Of a DNA stretch of 64,000 bases, positions 1-7,446 are shown piece after piece (position 1 is the first letter of the stretch; the number at the start of each line of letters is the position of its first letter). The notes beneath the pieces were generated by a model. The model did no database searches and was not told the origin of the DNA. It worked only from the letters and a program-made list of their open reading frames with translations. The DNA lies in contig JAEURN010000002.1 of the NCBI GenBank assembly GCA_016789105.1, forward strand, positions 124,001 to 188,000, written 5' to 3'. The position numbers and the translations under genes were made by a program. The stretch comes from Armatimonadota bacterium. GTDB taxonomy: Bacteria > Armatimonadota > Fimbriimonadia > Fimbriimonadales > Fimbriimonadaceae.

Positions 1-2
1 TG

Positions 3-1073
3 GGATTCCATTGCCTCAGCCTCGATCCCGGCCGGGTGACCCCCGCAAGCCAAGTCGCCCCATCGCTCGAGGGCGCCCTGGACGACCCCGAGAAGGTAGC
101 CCACTTCATTCACCAGTGCCAATTCGTCACGCTCGAAAACGAGTTCATCCCCGCCCAAGCCATCCGCCAGGCCCTCATCATTGCCGACCGGGAGCCCGGT
201 TGCCTCACCCCGGGGCTCGGCACCTTGGCGACCATTCAAGACAAACTCCTCCAACGCCAGGCGTATCTGACCCATGGGGCACCGAGCCCGCTGGCCGTGG
301 CTTTAGAAGGTGATTTTTCGACCGCCTTTGAACAAATCGGGTTCCCGATGGTGCTCAAGGCCCGGTTTGGCGGATACGACGGCAAAGGCACCCGATACGC
401 CCGCAACCCGGAGGAGTTTGCAACCCACCGGGAACTCGTCGCCGGGGGCAACTGGATGGCTGAACAGTTCGTGCCGTTCACCCGCGAACTCGCCGTCATG
501 GTCTACCGCTCCAAAACCCAGACCGGGTGCTTCCCCACCATGGAGACCATCCAGGTCAACCACGTGTGCGACCAAGTGTTTCCGAGCGGAACCGATGCCT
601 CCGCCGCCGCCATTGCCGCTGTCGAAGCCGTCCAGGGTTACGGCCTGTTCGGAGTGGAGCTGTTCGAAACCGGGTCTGGCGAATTCTTGGTCAACGAAAT
701 CGCGCCCCGGCCCCACAACACCGGCCACTACACCCTGGATTGGGGTGGAGTCAGCCAGTTTGAACAACACGTGCGCCTTGCCACCGGGCTCACCTGTGCC
801 CAACCGATTGGGCAAGAAGCCTGCATGGCCAACGTATTGGGCCCGAGCGCGATGGGTTCCACGGGCGAAACCGGCACCGACTGGCTCACCCGGGCCCGCG
901 CCGCACTCTATGCCGCGGAACCTGCCGCCCACCTCCATTGGTACGGCAAGGAAGAATCCCGGCCCGGCCGGAAAATGGCCCACATCAACGCCGTCGGCCC
1001 CGATTGCCGCGCCCGCGCGCTCCGGGCCCGAGAAGCGTTTCTTGCGACTTGGACCCAAAACTCTCCGAGCTAG
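3..1073 (+). CDS. purK: N5-carboxyaminoimidazole ribonucleotide synthase PurK (5' partial)
   Basis: PurK uses ATP and bicarbonate to carboxylate 5-aminoimidazole ribonucleotide in purine synthesis (ATP-grasp fold, cytosol). The reading frame is already open at base 3, reading GFHCLSLDPGR. That fits the dinucleotide-fold strand of a PurK N-terminus, so the GTG at 36 is internal and the true start lies before the window. Visible family motifs are VTLENEFIP, the ATP-binding loop ARFGGYDGKGT, and the near-diagnostic NEIAPRPHNTGHYT (usually NEIAPRPHNSGHYT). The C-terminal domain ends normally at the TAG at 1071-1073. A purE partner would be expected upstream, outside the window. Confidence in the family is high; only about the first 15-20 residues are missing. 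Confidence 0.95.
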   Translation, partial: GFHCLSLDPGRVTPASQVAPSLEGALDDPEKVAHFIHQCQFVTLENEFIPAQAIRQALIIADREPGCLTPGLGTLATIQDKLLQRQAYLTHGAPSPLAVALEGDFSTAFEQIGFPMVLKARFGGYDGKGTRYARNPEEFATHRELVAGGNWMAEQFVPFTRELAVMVYRSKTQTGCFPTMETIQVNHVCDQVFPSGTDASAAAIAAVEAVQGYGLFGVELFETGSGEFLVNEIAPRPHNTGHYTLDWGGVSQFEQHVRLATGLTCAQPIGQEACMANVLGPSAMGSTGETGTDWLTRARAALYAAEPAAHLHWYGKEESRPGRKMAHINAVGPDCRARALRAREAFLATWTQNSPS

Positions 1074-1181
1074 CCTGCTTGGCCGAACCGGGACCCCAAC
1101 CGGTAAGAGGGCCGCACCGGGTATCTTTTAGCGCTTGCGAATCCTGGGTTCGAGTGAACCTGGTTCGGGACGGTTTTCCAC

Positions 1182-1817
1182 ATGGCTACGTTGCAACTCA
1201 CCACCCGCGAAGACGCCTCATCGGCCGGCACCCGCCGATTGCGCCGAGACGGTGTCCTCCCCATGGCGCTCATCGCCAAAGGCGGCGAGACCAAAAAGGT
1301 CCAGGCCGACCGCATGGACACCAAACACCTGTTCCACGACATCACCGGCGTCGCCATCTTCGATGTCGCCATCGACGGCGGTTCGCCAACACGGGTCATC
1401 ATGAAGGACGTGCAACGCGACCCCGTCAGCCGCCGGGTCAGCCACCTCACCGTCATGGAAATTGCCGAAGACGACATCGTGAAGGTCTTCATCCCTGTCG
1501 TGGTGGAAGGCACCCCCAACGCGGTCGCCAAACGCGCCGCCACCCTCATGGTGCCCATGAACCAAATCGAAATCAAAGCCCGCGTCAAAGACCTGCCGGA
1601 ACAGATCCTGGTCGACGCCAGCAAAATGAAGCAAAACGACAAAATTGTCGTCGGCGACCTGAGTCTCGGGGAAGGCGTCGAATTCCTGGCCTCTGACCAA
1701 ACTGTCCTCGCCTCCACCAAACAACTCCGCGGGATGGCCGCCCTGGAAGAAGGCGGCGAAGAATCCCCGGCTGAAGAAGGCGGGGAAGCCGCTGCCGAAG
1801 AAGCATCAGCCGAGTAG
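1182..1817 (+). CDS. rplY: 50S ribosomal protein bL25 (Ctc/TL5 type)
   Basis: A 211-residue long-form bL25, which binds the 5S rRNA region of the large subunit. The N-terminal part (about 1-95) is the L25 beta-barrel, with RRLRRDGVLPMALI corresponding to the usual R-x-x-G-x-x-P-a-v-i-Y-G start. The middle part (about 100-185) is the TL5 C-terminal domain, with VPVV/IPVVVEGTP-like and VMPMNQIEIKAR-like segments. The last 30 or so residues are a low-complexity acidic tail rich in Glu, Ala and Gly, common in Ctc proteins. The gene stands alone between purK and a strong terminator. A TATCTT hexamer at 1122-1127 could be its -10 element, giving a leader of about 50 bases. No pth gene, its usual neighbour, is present. 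Confidence 0.93.
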   Translation: MATLQLTTREDASSAGTRRLRRDGVLPMALIAKGGETKKVQADRMDTKHLFHDITGVAIFDVAIDGGSPTRVIMKDVQRDPVSRRVSHLTVMEIAEDDIVKVFIPVVVEGTPNAVAKRAATLMVPMNQIEIKARVKDLPEQILVDASKMKQNDKIVVGDLSLGEGVEFLASDQTVLASTKQLRGMAALEEGGEESPAEEGGEAAAEEASAE

Positions 1818-1836
1818 CCTGTCCCTGGATCGGCCC

Positions 1837-1871
1837 AACCTCCCCTGGCCCAAAGCCGGGGGAGGTTTTTT
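1837..1871 (+). terminator. Rho-independent terminator after rplY
   Basis: AACCTCCCC at 1837-1845 pairs with GGGGAGGTT at 1859-1867, extended inward by TGG/CCG, with a seven-base loop. The final T residues run into TTTTTT at 1866-1871. It lies 20 bases after the rplY stop. Confidence 0.9.
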
Positions 1872-1939
1872 GTTCCCGTACCCCCTCCCAATTCCCACTT
1901 TTTGGAAACCGGTTTAGGCTCCGCTGACTCCGGGATAGG

Positions 1940-3094
1940 TCATTCCATCCGCCTCACCCACAGGCACTTTAAATACAGGCTTTGCGGGAACTCGGCCACG
2001 GCGGGATGATCCCGATCCTGAAGGGTTACCGCCTCCAATGCCACTTTGACCCCGCAATCCCCCGCCGCCAACTGGACGACATCCCAGCAATCCTCAATCC
2101 CCATCTGCCAGGTGCAAGCGCAAACCACAACCCGCCCGCCGGGATTCAAATGCGGCAAGGCATCATGGACTAACTTCCATATTCCCCATTTCAGCGAATC
2201 CCGCTTATCCCGGGTTTTGGCGATGGCCGGCGGATCCAAGATGATCCAGTTGTAACCCCCCTCGGCAGACTCCGCAAGGTAATCGAACGCATTGGCCTGC
2301 ACAAACTCCACTGTGAGGCCGTTCAACTGGGCGTTCGCCTGCCCGCACAACACGGGCAGTTGCTTGATATCCACACCCAGGCAATCCGCCCCCGCCGATG
2401 CCGCCGCCAAGCTGAACCCCCCGGTGTAACAAAAAAGGTCTAAAACCCGGTCGCCTTGCCGGACTTGCTTGGCCAGGTGGGCGCGTGAGTTCCGCTGATC
2501 CAAAAAGTGGCCCGTCTTTAAACCGTCTTTGGCCGGGACCAGATACCGCAGGCCACGCTCGCGGATTTCAATCCGCTCTGGAGTCTCTCCCGCCAATTGG
2601 CCCGAAAACTCTTCCATGCCCTCCTCCTTCCGGCCTTGCATGTCCGAGCGTTCAAAAACGCTTTCGCATCGCTCGGCCAGGATGGGCAGCCAAACAGGCT
2701 TGAGCTTTTCCATTCCCAGGTTCCGGACTTGCACCACGGCATGGCCGGCAAAAAAATCGACAATCAAGCCAGGGAGGCCATCTGCCTCACCATGCGCCCA
2801 TCGAAAGGCATCGGATTCAAGATCTATGGTCTGACGATAATCCCAGGCGCGGTCGAGACGGTCGCGGAAAAACGCCCCGTCCACCCCGCCATCGCCTAAG
2901 CGCAAGATCTTCACGGGATAGCGCGCGCCCGGGTTTACCAGCCCCATGCCGAGCCGAGTGCCGTCGGCCCCGCACAGTTCGGCCAAAGACCCCGGCGCCA
3001 CGTCCGATTCCCACCGGACATCGCTCCGCTGGAGCCACGGGTAGCCCCGTTGGAGTTTGCGGATAGCGCTGCCTTTGACCGTGACGACCGACAT
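1940..3094 (-). CDS. Class I SAM-dependent rRNA methyltransferase (RlmI-like)
   Basis: A 384-residue protein with the architecture of RlmI/RlmO 23S rRNA (cytosine-C5) methyltransferases: an N-terminal PUA domain (about 1-75, starting VVTVKGSAIRKLQRGYPW), a linker, then a Rossmann methyltransferase domain. The SAM-binding motif I is DLFCYTGGFSLAAA at about residue 218. The acidic residue after strand 2 is in GVDIKQ, and motif IV is WIILDPPAIAK. A later VVCACTW segment corresponds to the CSCS-like cysteine motif of the family. The substrate base cannot be proved from sequence. It is transcribed toward rplY. Upstream on the minus strand, TAGACT lies 11 bases before the ATG, implying a very short leader. 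Confidence 0.88.
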   Translation of the reverse strand: MSVVTVKGSAIRKLQRGYPWLQRSDVRWESDVAPGSLAELCGADGTRLGMGLVNPGARYPVKILRLGDGGVDGAFFRDRLDRAWDYRQTIDLESDAFRWAHGEADGLPGLIVDFFAGHAVVQVRNLGMEKLKPVWLPILAERCESVFERSDMQGRKEEGMEEFSGQLAGETPERIEIRERGLRYLVPAKDGLKTGHFLDQRNSRAHLAKQVRQGDRVLDLFCYTGGFSLAAASAGADCLGVDIKQLPVLCGQANAQLNGLTVEFVQANAFDYLAESAEGGYNWIILDPPAIAKTRDKRDSLKWGIWKLVHDALPHLNPGGRVVVCACTWQMGIEDCWDVVQLAAGDCGVKVALEAVTLQDRDHPAVAEFPQSLYLKCLWVRRME

Positions 3095-3150
3095 AATTCA
3101 AGCACAGTCTATCCGCCCGTGAACGGATGGCCCCCCTCAACCGATCATGG

Positions 3151-3156
3151 TAATAT
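3151..3156 (+). promoter_or_regulatory. Possible -10 element for tRNA-Ser
   Basis: TAATAT lies 11 bases before the first base of the mature tRNA. No convincing -35 hexamer is visible 17 bases upstream. Confidence 0.4.
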
Positions 3157-3167
3157 ATGCGGATTCC

Positions 3168-3257
3168 GGACAGGTGGCTGAGTGGACGAAAGCGCCCGCC
3201 TGCTAAGTGGGTAGGGGAGCAATCCTCTCTCGGGTTCGAATCCCGACCTGTCCGCCA
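3168..3257 (+). tRNA. tRNA-Ser (anticodon GCT)
   Basis: The acceptor stem GGACAGG (3168-3174) pairs with CCTGTCC (3247-3253), followed by discriminator G and an encoded CCA (3255-3257). The anticodon stem CCCGC/GTGGG (one G-U pair) encloses the loop CTGCTAA with anticodon GCT at 3202-3204, reading AGC/AGU. A long variable arm (GGGGAGCAATCCTCTC region) and a T arm with GGTTCGAATCC are present, as expected for a class II serine tRNA. The 90-base length including CCA is normal. Confidence 0.97.
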
Positions 3258-3279
3258 GTTTTCTTACCGAGGGCCAACC

Positions 3280-4335
3280 ATGTTCAAGCTCCTCCCAGCC
3301 GCGATCCTCGCCACCGCCCTGTTCGGCGTGGCCCATGCGCAAGGGTTCGACCAATACATGGCCCTCCGCAAGCAATACGGGATCACCCAGGCCTCCACAC
3401 CCGCTGCCCTCACCTCGTTTGTCGGGGAAAAAACTCTGGAAGTGCGCGGCGTCGTCCGAGGCATCATCGGATCGGCCAAGGGCCAGTTGCTCGTCCTGGA
3501 AAACCCCGATTCCAACCGCGAGATCTACATCAACGCCACCGATGCCCCGGCTTGGCTCAAAACGTCCAACACCACTGCAAGGCTCATCATCAAAGCCAAA
3601 CGCGATTCTGAAAGCGCTGCGCTGGAAACGATGCTCCTCGCCGCCAGCGCCGAAGGGCCCGTCGCCGAATTCGAAGCCAGGGAAATCGAAAAGGCCCGCA
3701 AAAAGGCTGAAGAAGAAGCCAAGCGGCAAGCTGACCGGAACAGCCGCAATGCAACGGCTCCTTCCGATCGGGGAGGGCGGCCGCCCAAAATGCCGGGCAA
3801 CCTGCCAGACCTCAAAACCAATCCCCTGCAGGACGGTCCGCAACTCTCGGCCGACTTCTTGGCCCTCGTTGCCCCGTACACGGATTTCATCCTCAAGCAA
3901 AACCGCAAACTCTCGCCCGCCCAGGCCCAACACATCGCGGAGACCATCCTCGCCTACAGTGCTCATTACGGGGTTGACCCCCGGCTGGTCATGGCACTTG
4001 TTTTGTGCGAGTCGAATTTCGACCCCAACTCCACCAGCGGGGCAGGAGCCCAAGGGCTCGGCCAACTCATGCCCGGCACCGCCCGGGGGCTCGGCGTCGG
4101 CAACAGCTACGACACCGAAGAAAACCTCTACGGCACCGTCAAGCTCCTTCGCGGCAACCTGGACAAATACACCGCCAAAACCGGCGACTCGTTCGAAGGT
4201 TTGGTCCTGGCTTTGGCCGCGTATAACGCCGGCCCGGGGGCCGTATCCAAGCATGGCGGCGTTCCGCCCTACCGCGAAACGCAGAACTACGTCCGCAAGG
4301 TCATTGCGACATACAAAAAGCTCTGCGGAGAGTGA
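3280..4335 (+). CDS. Secreted lytic transglycosylase, SLT domain
   Basis: A 351-residue exported peptidoglycan hydrolase. The ATG at 3280 is chosen because an open frame further upstream runs through the tRNA, while GAGGG at 3270-3274 is a fair ribosome site and the start gives a clean signal peptide (MFKLLPAAILATALFGVAHA). After a domain of about 110 residues resembling an OB-like fold and a Lys/Glu/Ala-rich linker (about 125-165), the C-terminal 130 residues are an SLT domain. Its catalytic Glu is in LCESNFDPNS, followed by GLGQLMPGTARGLGV and AYNAGPGAVSKHGGVPPY. It probably cleaves MurNAc-GlcNAc bonds with 1,6-anhydro product formation. The stop codon abuts the stop of the converging gene. 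Confidence 0.9.
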   Translation: MFKLLPAAILATALFGVAHAQGFDQYMALRKQYGITQASTPAALTSFVGEKTLEVRGVVRGIIGSAKGQLLVLENPDSNREIYINATDAPAWLKTSNTTARLIIKAKRDSESAALETMLLAASAEGPVAEFEAREIEKARKKAEEEAKRQADRNSRNATAPSDRGGRPPKMPGNLPDLKTNPLQDGPQLSADFLALVAPYTDFILKQNRKLSPAQAQHIAETILAYSAHYGVDPRLVMALVLCESNFDPNSTSGAGAQGLGQLMPGTARGLGVGNSYDTEENLYGTVKLLRGNLDKYTAKTGDSFEGLVLALAAYNAGPGAVSKHGGVPPYRETQNYVRKVIATYKKLCGE

Positions 4336-4944
4336 TCAGCCGCCCGATTGGCGCCCTTCGATCGAGGCCAGCAGGCACGCCCCAGCCAACACCATGCGCC
4401 GATCCAACTGGTCTGGCGGCTGGAAGCAATCGATCGCCAGGTGGTAGGTGAACGGGTTGAAGTTCTGCTTCAAATCCGCAACCCTCATTTCCCCCACCAA
4501 CATGTCGTAATTCTGGGGGATCAAATTTGTGAGCAGGCGCCGCACCAACGCCATCCACAACTGGTCTTCGATCAGAACCGCTACCGGCTGATCCATGGCG
4601 TTCATCACCGTCCATTCGTCGCGCGCCAACGAAGCCCAGCCCTTCCGCTGGAACGCACCGATCTTCTGCCCAGTTCGCGCATCCATCACGTCATAGGCGG
4701 CCGAAAAATCGATGATCTGACGGGCGAAAATCCCGACCAACTCGGTTTGAAAACCCGGCCCGCCAAATATCCGGATGTCTTCTTTGAGCTTGAATCCCTT
4801 TTTTTGCGCCTGCAACACCTGTTGCCCGCCGGAATCATAAATATCGAACGTCGCGCCGATCATCTTCAGCAACTGGCGCTTGAGATAATAGTGGCTCCCC
4901 GCAAACGGGTCGATTTCAGAAGGCACAAGCGGCGGCATCGACAT
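4336..4944 (-). CDS. Tubby/LURP-one/scramblase-like protein of unknown function
   Basis: A 202-residue protein without signal peptide. The pattern SHYYLKRQLLKMIGATFDIYD, then GFKLKEDIRIFGG and later FQRKGWASLARDEWTV, resembles the 12-stranded beta-barrel of the Tubby C-terminal/LURP-one/phospholipid scramblase superfamily, in which short beta strands carry 'x-Lys-x-Phe-x-Leu-x-Glu' patterns. A C-terminal Ala-Gly-rich hydrophobic helix (about 180-195) would match the buried helix of that fold. Function is not known. Its own -10 (TAGAAT) is only nine bases before the ATG. The convergence with the transglycosylase leaves no spacer, because the two stop codons form the palindrome TGATCA. Confidence 0.6.
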   Translation of the reverse strand: MSMPPLVPSEIDPFAGSHYYLKRQLLKMIGATFDIYDSGGQQVLQAQKKGFKLKEDIRIFGGPGFQTELVGIFARQIIDFSAAYDVMDARTGQKIGAFQRKGWASLARDEWTVMNAMDQPVAVLIEDQLWMALVRRLLTNLIPQNYDMLVGEMRVADLKQNFNPFTYHLAIDCFQPPDQLDRRMVLAGACLLASIEGRQSGG

Positions 4945-4953
4945 AACCGCCGG

Positions 4954-4959
4954 ATTCTA
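4954..4959 (-). promoter_or_regulatory. -10 element (TAGAAT) close to start codon
   Basis: TAGAAT on the minus strand lies nine bases before the ATG at 4944, leaving a leader of only a few bases and no room for a Shine-Dalgarno site. Confidence 0.5.
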
Positions 4960-4992
4960 ACCCGGAAACCCAATCAATTACAATCGAAAATT

Positions 4993-5350
4993 TGGTGGAG
5001 GCGCCGGGAATTGAACCCGGTTCCAAAACTGTCGTCCCTAAAGCGTCCACGAGCGTCCCCTTCTTTTTGTGTCTCGGCGCGGGCCAATCCCGAAGGTTAG
5101 GCTGGCTTCGCACCCAGTCCGGTTGATCTAGCCTTTGGGGTACGGACAGAACCCTTCCAGGCGATCCCTTATTTGCGACGTCTAACTAGGCGGGAAGGGA
5201 ACCCTACTAGCCGACGAGCTGCGTCAATTAGGCAGCGTAAGCGAAGTTGTTATCTTCGGCAGTTGTTTTTTTGCCGTTTGTTTACGAGGCCAACGGCACC
5301 TCGGCTCGCAACCTTAAAGCGATCCAGCTCTGTCGAAGCCTGACGCCCCC
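4993..5350 (-). ncRNA. ssrA: Transfer-messenger RNA (tmRNA)
   Basis: The minus strand starts GGGGGCGTCAGGCTTCGACAG at 5350, the typical tmRNA 5' end. It finishes with the T arm GGTTCAATTCC, CGCCTCC, A and CCA at 4993. GGGGGCG pairs with CGCCTCC (two G-U pairs) to close the tRNA-like domain. Within it lies the resume codon GCC and the tag frame encoding AEDNNFAYAA followed by TAA (5260 down to 5228). tmRNA with SmpB rescues stalled ribosomes and tags nascent chains for proteolysis. Length of 358 bases is normal for a one-piece tmRNA. Confidence 0.97.
5228..5260 (-). other. tmRNA proteolysis-tag reading frame (AEDNNFAYAA)
   Basis: Eleven codons GCC GAA GAT AAC AAC TTC GCT TAC GCT GCC TAA. The Ala-Ala end is the canonical ClpXP degron. 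It is preceded by an A-rich stretch, as in most tmRNAs. Confidence 0.93.
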
Positions 5351-5362
5351 AGTTGTCTATCC

Positions 5363-5368
5363 ATTATA
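5363..5368 (-). promoter_or_regulatory. -10 element of ssrA
   Basis: A perfect TATAAT on the minus strand ends 12 bases before the mature 5' end of tmRNA. That places transcription start about five bases before the RNase P-type cleavage point. No clear -35 is seen. Confidence 0.6.
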
Positions 5369-5471
5369 ACGTCGGGAGCTCCGCCGCGTTCCATAGCCCT
5401 AGCCGAGTTGATCAGAACTCAAGGTGGAGAAAACATTCTAGTTTCTCAAACAAACCTTAATATTTGTTTCG

Positions 5472-5477
5472 TAAACT
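5472..5477 (+). promoter_or_regulatory. -10-like element (TAAACT) upstream of SRPBCC gene
   Basis: TAAACT ends three bases before the ATG at 5481 and nine before the in-frame ATG at 5487. If used, transcription would begin at about 5484 and favour a leaderless start at 5487. Confidence 0.4.
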
Positions 5478-5480
5478 CGA

Positions 5481-6020
5481 ATGGCTATGCCGACTAAAGT
5501 GTACGAAACCCGCATCCGGGCCTCCGTGCAAAGCGTCTGGGACTTCCTGGCTTCCCCCCTTTCGCTGAGGCTCCTCACACCCCCCGACCAAGAAATGGAG
5601 ATCGTCTCCAAAGACAACCAACTCCGAGAAGGGGTAGTGCAAGAATTCAAAACCAAGCAACTCGGCATTTGGGTCACTTGGAAAATCAGGGTCACCAAAG
5701 TCTCAGCCCCCCGCGCCTACACCTATTCCGGCATCAAGACCCCGTTCAAGGAATTCACCCACCACGTCGACCTCATCGACGATTGCGGCGAATCCATCGT
5801 GAGGGAAACCGTTCATTACGAACTCAAGGGCGGGGCAATCGGGAACCTGGTCAACGCGGTCAGTTCCGATGAGCGGCTTGACAAATACTTCAAATTTCGG
5901 CAACGGACCCTGCGCAACCACATGGAAACCAGCAAAGCCGCCATCAACGCCGAACTTTTTGAAAAAGAAACGGAATATGTCAGCGACTTCGCCCTAGACG
6001 AGCAGAAACCCGTCGGCTAA
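5481..6020 (+). CDS. SRPBCC (START-like) family protein
   Basis: A 179-residue cytosolic protein with the SRPBCC/polyketide-cyclase-like fold. It begins with a strand carrying 'Tyr-Glu-Thr-Arg-Ile-x-Ala-Ser', then VQSVWDFLASPLSLRLLTPP (the helix that caps the ligand cavity), alternating strands, EFTHHVDL, and a long C-terminal helix (DKYFKFRQRTLRNH) as in the family. The ligand is unknown. The tail of about 25 residues after the fold is extra. The start is uncertain between ATG 5481 and ATG 5487; there is no Shine-Dalgarno site for either. It ends with a four-base overlap with the converging dapB gene. Confidence 0.75.
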   Translation: MAMPTKVYETRIRASVQSVWDFLASPLSLRLLTPPDQEMEIVSKDNQLREGVVQEFKTKQLGIWVTWKIRVTKVSAPRAYTYSGIKTPFKEFTHHVDLIDDCGESIVRETVHYELKGGAIGNLVNAVSSDERLDKYFKFRQRTLRNHMETSKAAINAELFEKETEYVSDFALDEQKPVG

Positions 6021-6811
6021 TCCATCAGCGATTCCAGGCCGGTCAAAAACCCGTTCCGCCCTTGGATTTTGCGGATGGCCAGCAAGACCCCGGGCATGAA
6101 ACCGGCCCGGTCGACCGAATCGTGCCGCACCGAAAGCCGCTCGCCAGGGCCGCCGAACAGCACTTCTTGGCTGGCCACGTAGCCGGGCAACCTCACGGAA
6201 TGCACACGCACCCCTTTGACATCCCCGCCACGGGCCCCATCTGCCTTTTGGACTTCCCCTTGTAGGCGGCGCGGCGCATTCTCCCCCCGGGCGGTAGCAA
6301 TCCGTTCTGCCGTGTGCCATGCGGTTCCGCTCGGTGCATCCAGCTTTTGCTCGTGGTGCAACTCAATCACCTCGACTTGAGGGAAAAAGGCCGCGGCCCT
6401 CTCGGCAAACTGCATCATCAACACCGCACCGATTGCAAAATTGGGCACCAGGATCGCCGGGGTCCCGGAATCTTCGACCGCCATTTGGATCGAACGGAGG
6501 TCTTGGGAACCCAAGCCGCTAGTGCCAATCACCACCGCACAATTGCGTTTCAAAGCGCTTATGGCATGGTCGGCCGCACCCGCCAAATGGGTGAACTCGA
6601 CCAACACGTCGGGGTGGCATCCGTCCAGCATTGCTCCGAGTTTTTGGCTGATCGGGACATCTGGCAAATCGGGGCCCAACGCCGCTGTCGAGGCGAAGTC
6701 GCTTGTCCGGTCATAGGCTCCGACGAGTTCCATATCCGGGGCACCGGAGACGGCTTTAACCACTTCCCGGCCCATGCGCCCGCAGGCCCCCGCCACCGCA
6801 ACGCGCGTCAC
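6017..6811 (-). CDS. dapB: 4-hydroxy-tetrahydrodipicolinate reductase
   Basis: DapB reduces 4-hydroxy-tetrahydrodipicolinate with NAD(P)H in the diaminopimelate/lysine pathway. The 264-residue length is typical. The N-terminal nucleotide-binding loop is VAGACGRMGREVV. VVIGTSGL and VPNFAIGAVLMMQFA follow, then the substrate signature ELHHEQKLDAPSGTA (about residue 150), with the HH pair and Lys used in catalysis, and VHSVRLPGYVASQEVLFGG. It is last in a chain of four minus-strand genes in which every junction is an ATGA overlap, so it is probably translated by coupling with the secreted protein upstream. No other dap gene is in the window. Confidence 0.95.
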   Translation of the reverse strand: MTRVAVAGACGRMGREVVKAVSGAPDMELVGAYDRTSDFASTAALGPDLPDVPISQKLGAMLDGCHPDVLVEFTHLAGAADHAISALKRNCAVVIGTSGLGSQDLRSIQMAVEDSGTPAILVPNFAIGAVLMMQFAERAAAFFPQVEVIELHHEQKLDAPSGTAWHTAERIATARGENAPRRLQGEVQKADGARGGDVKGVRVHSVRLPGYVASQEVLFGGPGERLSVRHDSVDRAGFMPGVLLAIRKIQGRNGFLTGLESLMD

Positions 6812-7446
6812 TTTGCCCTCCGGGTCATTTTCCCATTCGGGGTTTCCACCACATAGGGGTCACCGGATTCGTCCAAGTAAGCCTTGGCATCGCCCATGGT
6901 CACATAATGCGCTTTCACCGTTTTGCCCGCCCAAGTCACTTCCCGGGTTCCCAGATACGTGCAATTGATCTCCTTCCACGTCTGGCTGCCGATATCGAAA
7001 CGGGAATAATTTCGCTGGCCACCTGAGGCCACCTGATCCCGGATGAACCAAAACTCGGGCAGGGCGGCAATCGATTTTCCGCTCGGATAGGCAACCAGGT
7101 CGTTGACCGTTTTGCCTCCTTGGTCGACCTTGACATTCGCACCCGATTCATCGAATGTCACCACAATCGATTGCGTGGCAGAATTCCCCTTGAGCGAAGT
7201 CCGCTGCAACATCCTCACAGGTTTCCCCTCCTTGTCGTAGGTCGATTCTTGCAAAACGCTGACCTCACGGCCAGCCGATTCCTTGAGCAACATCCCCAGG
7301 CGAACGTATTTCGATCCGTCCGGCAAAACTTTGTTGACCAATGTCGCCGACCCCTTGAGGTTCCCGGCGACAACGTCCATCACAACTTCCCCCGCTTGGG
7401 CTGCCGTCGCTGATCCGATTGCCAAAACACAGGCGATTACTTTCAT
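6808..7446 (-). CDS. Secreted protein of unknown function
   Basis: A 212-residue protein with signal peptide MKVIACVLAIGSATAAQA. The mature part is beta-rich, with segments such as GSKYVRLGMLLKESAGRE, SIVVTFDESGANVKV and WAGKTVKAHYVTMGDAKAYLD. Its layout resembles small periplasmic beta proteins in which a property is set by DGSK-like turns, but I recognise no family. It overlaps dapB and the renalase-like gene by four bases each, so it belongs to their operon. Its position between two redox enzymes and DapB does not suggest a function. Confidence 0.7.
   Translation of the reverse strand: MKVIACVLAIGSATAAQAGEVVMDVVAGNLKGSATLVNKVLPDGSKYVRLGMLLKESAGREVSVLQESTYDKEGKPVRMLQRTSLKGNSATQSIVVTFDESGANVKVDQGGKTVNDLVAYPSGKSIAALPEFWFIRDQVASGGQRNYSRFDIGSQTWKEINCTYLGTREVTWAGKTVKAHYVTMGDAKAYLDESGDPYVVETPNGKMTRRAK

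Noticed and set aside
3157-3279. An in-frame extension of the transglycosylase gene running through tRNA-Ser
   Set aside because: The extension is inside a tRNA gene; the ATG at 3280 has a ribosome site and signal peptide.
4333-4338. Back-to-back stop codons forming TGATCA
   Set aside because: Curious but explained by chance convergence of two genes; it is not a functional site by itself.
4916-5113. A 65-codon minus-strand open frame over the tmRNA 3' half
   Set aside because: It overlaps the tRNA-like end of tmRNA and has no sensible protein features.
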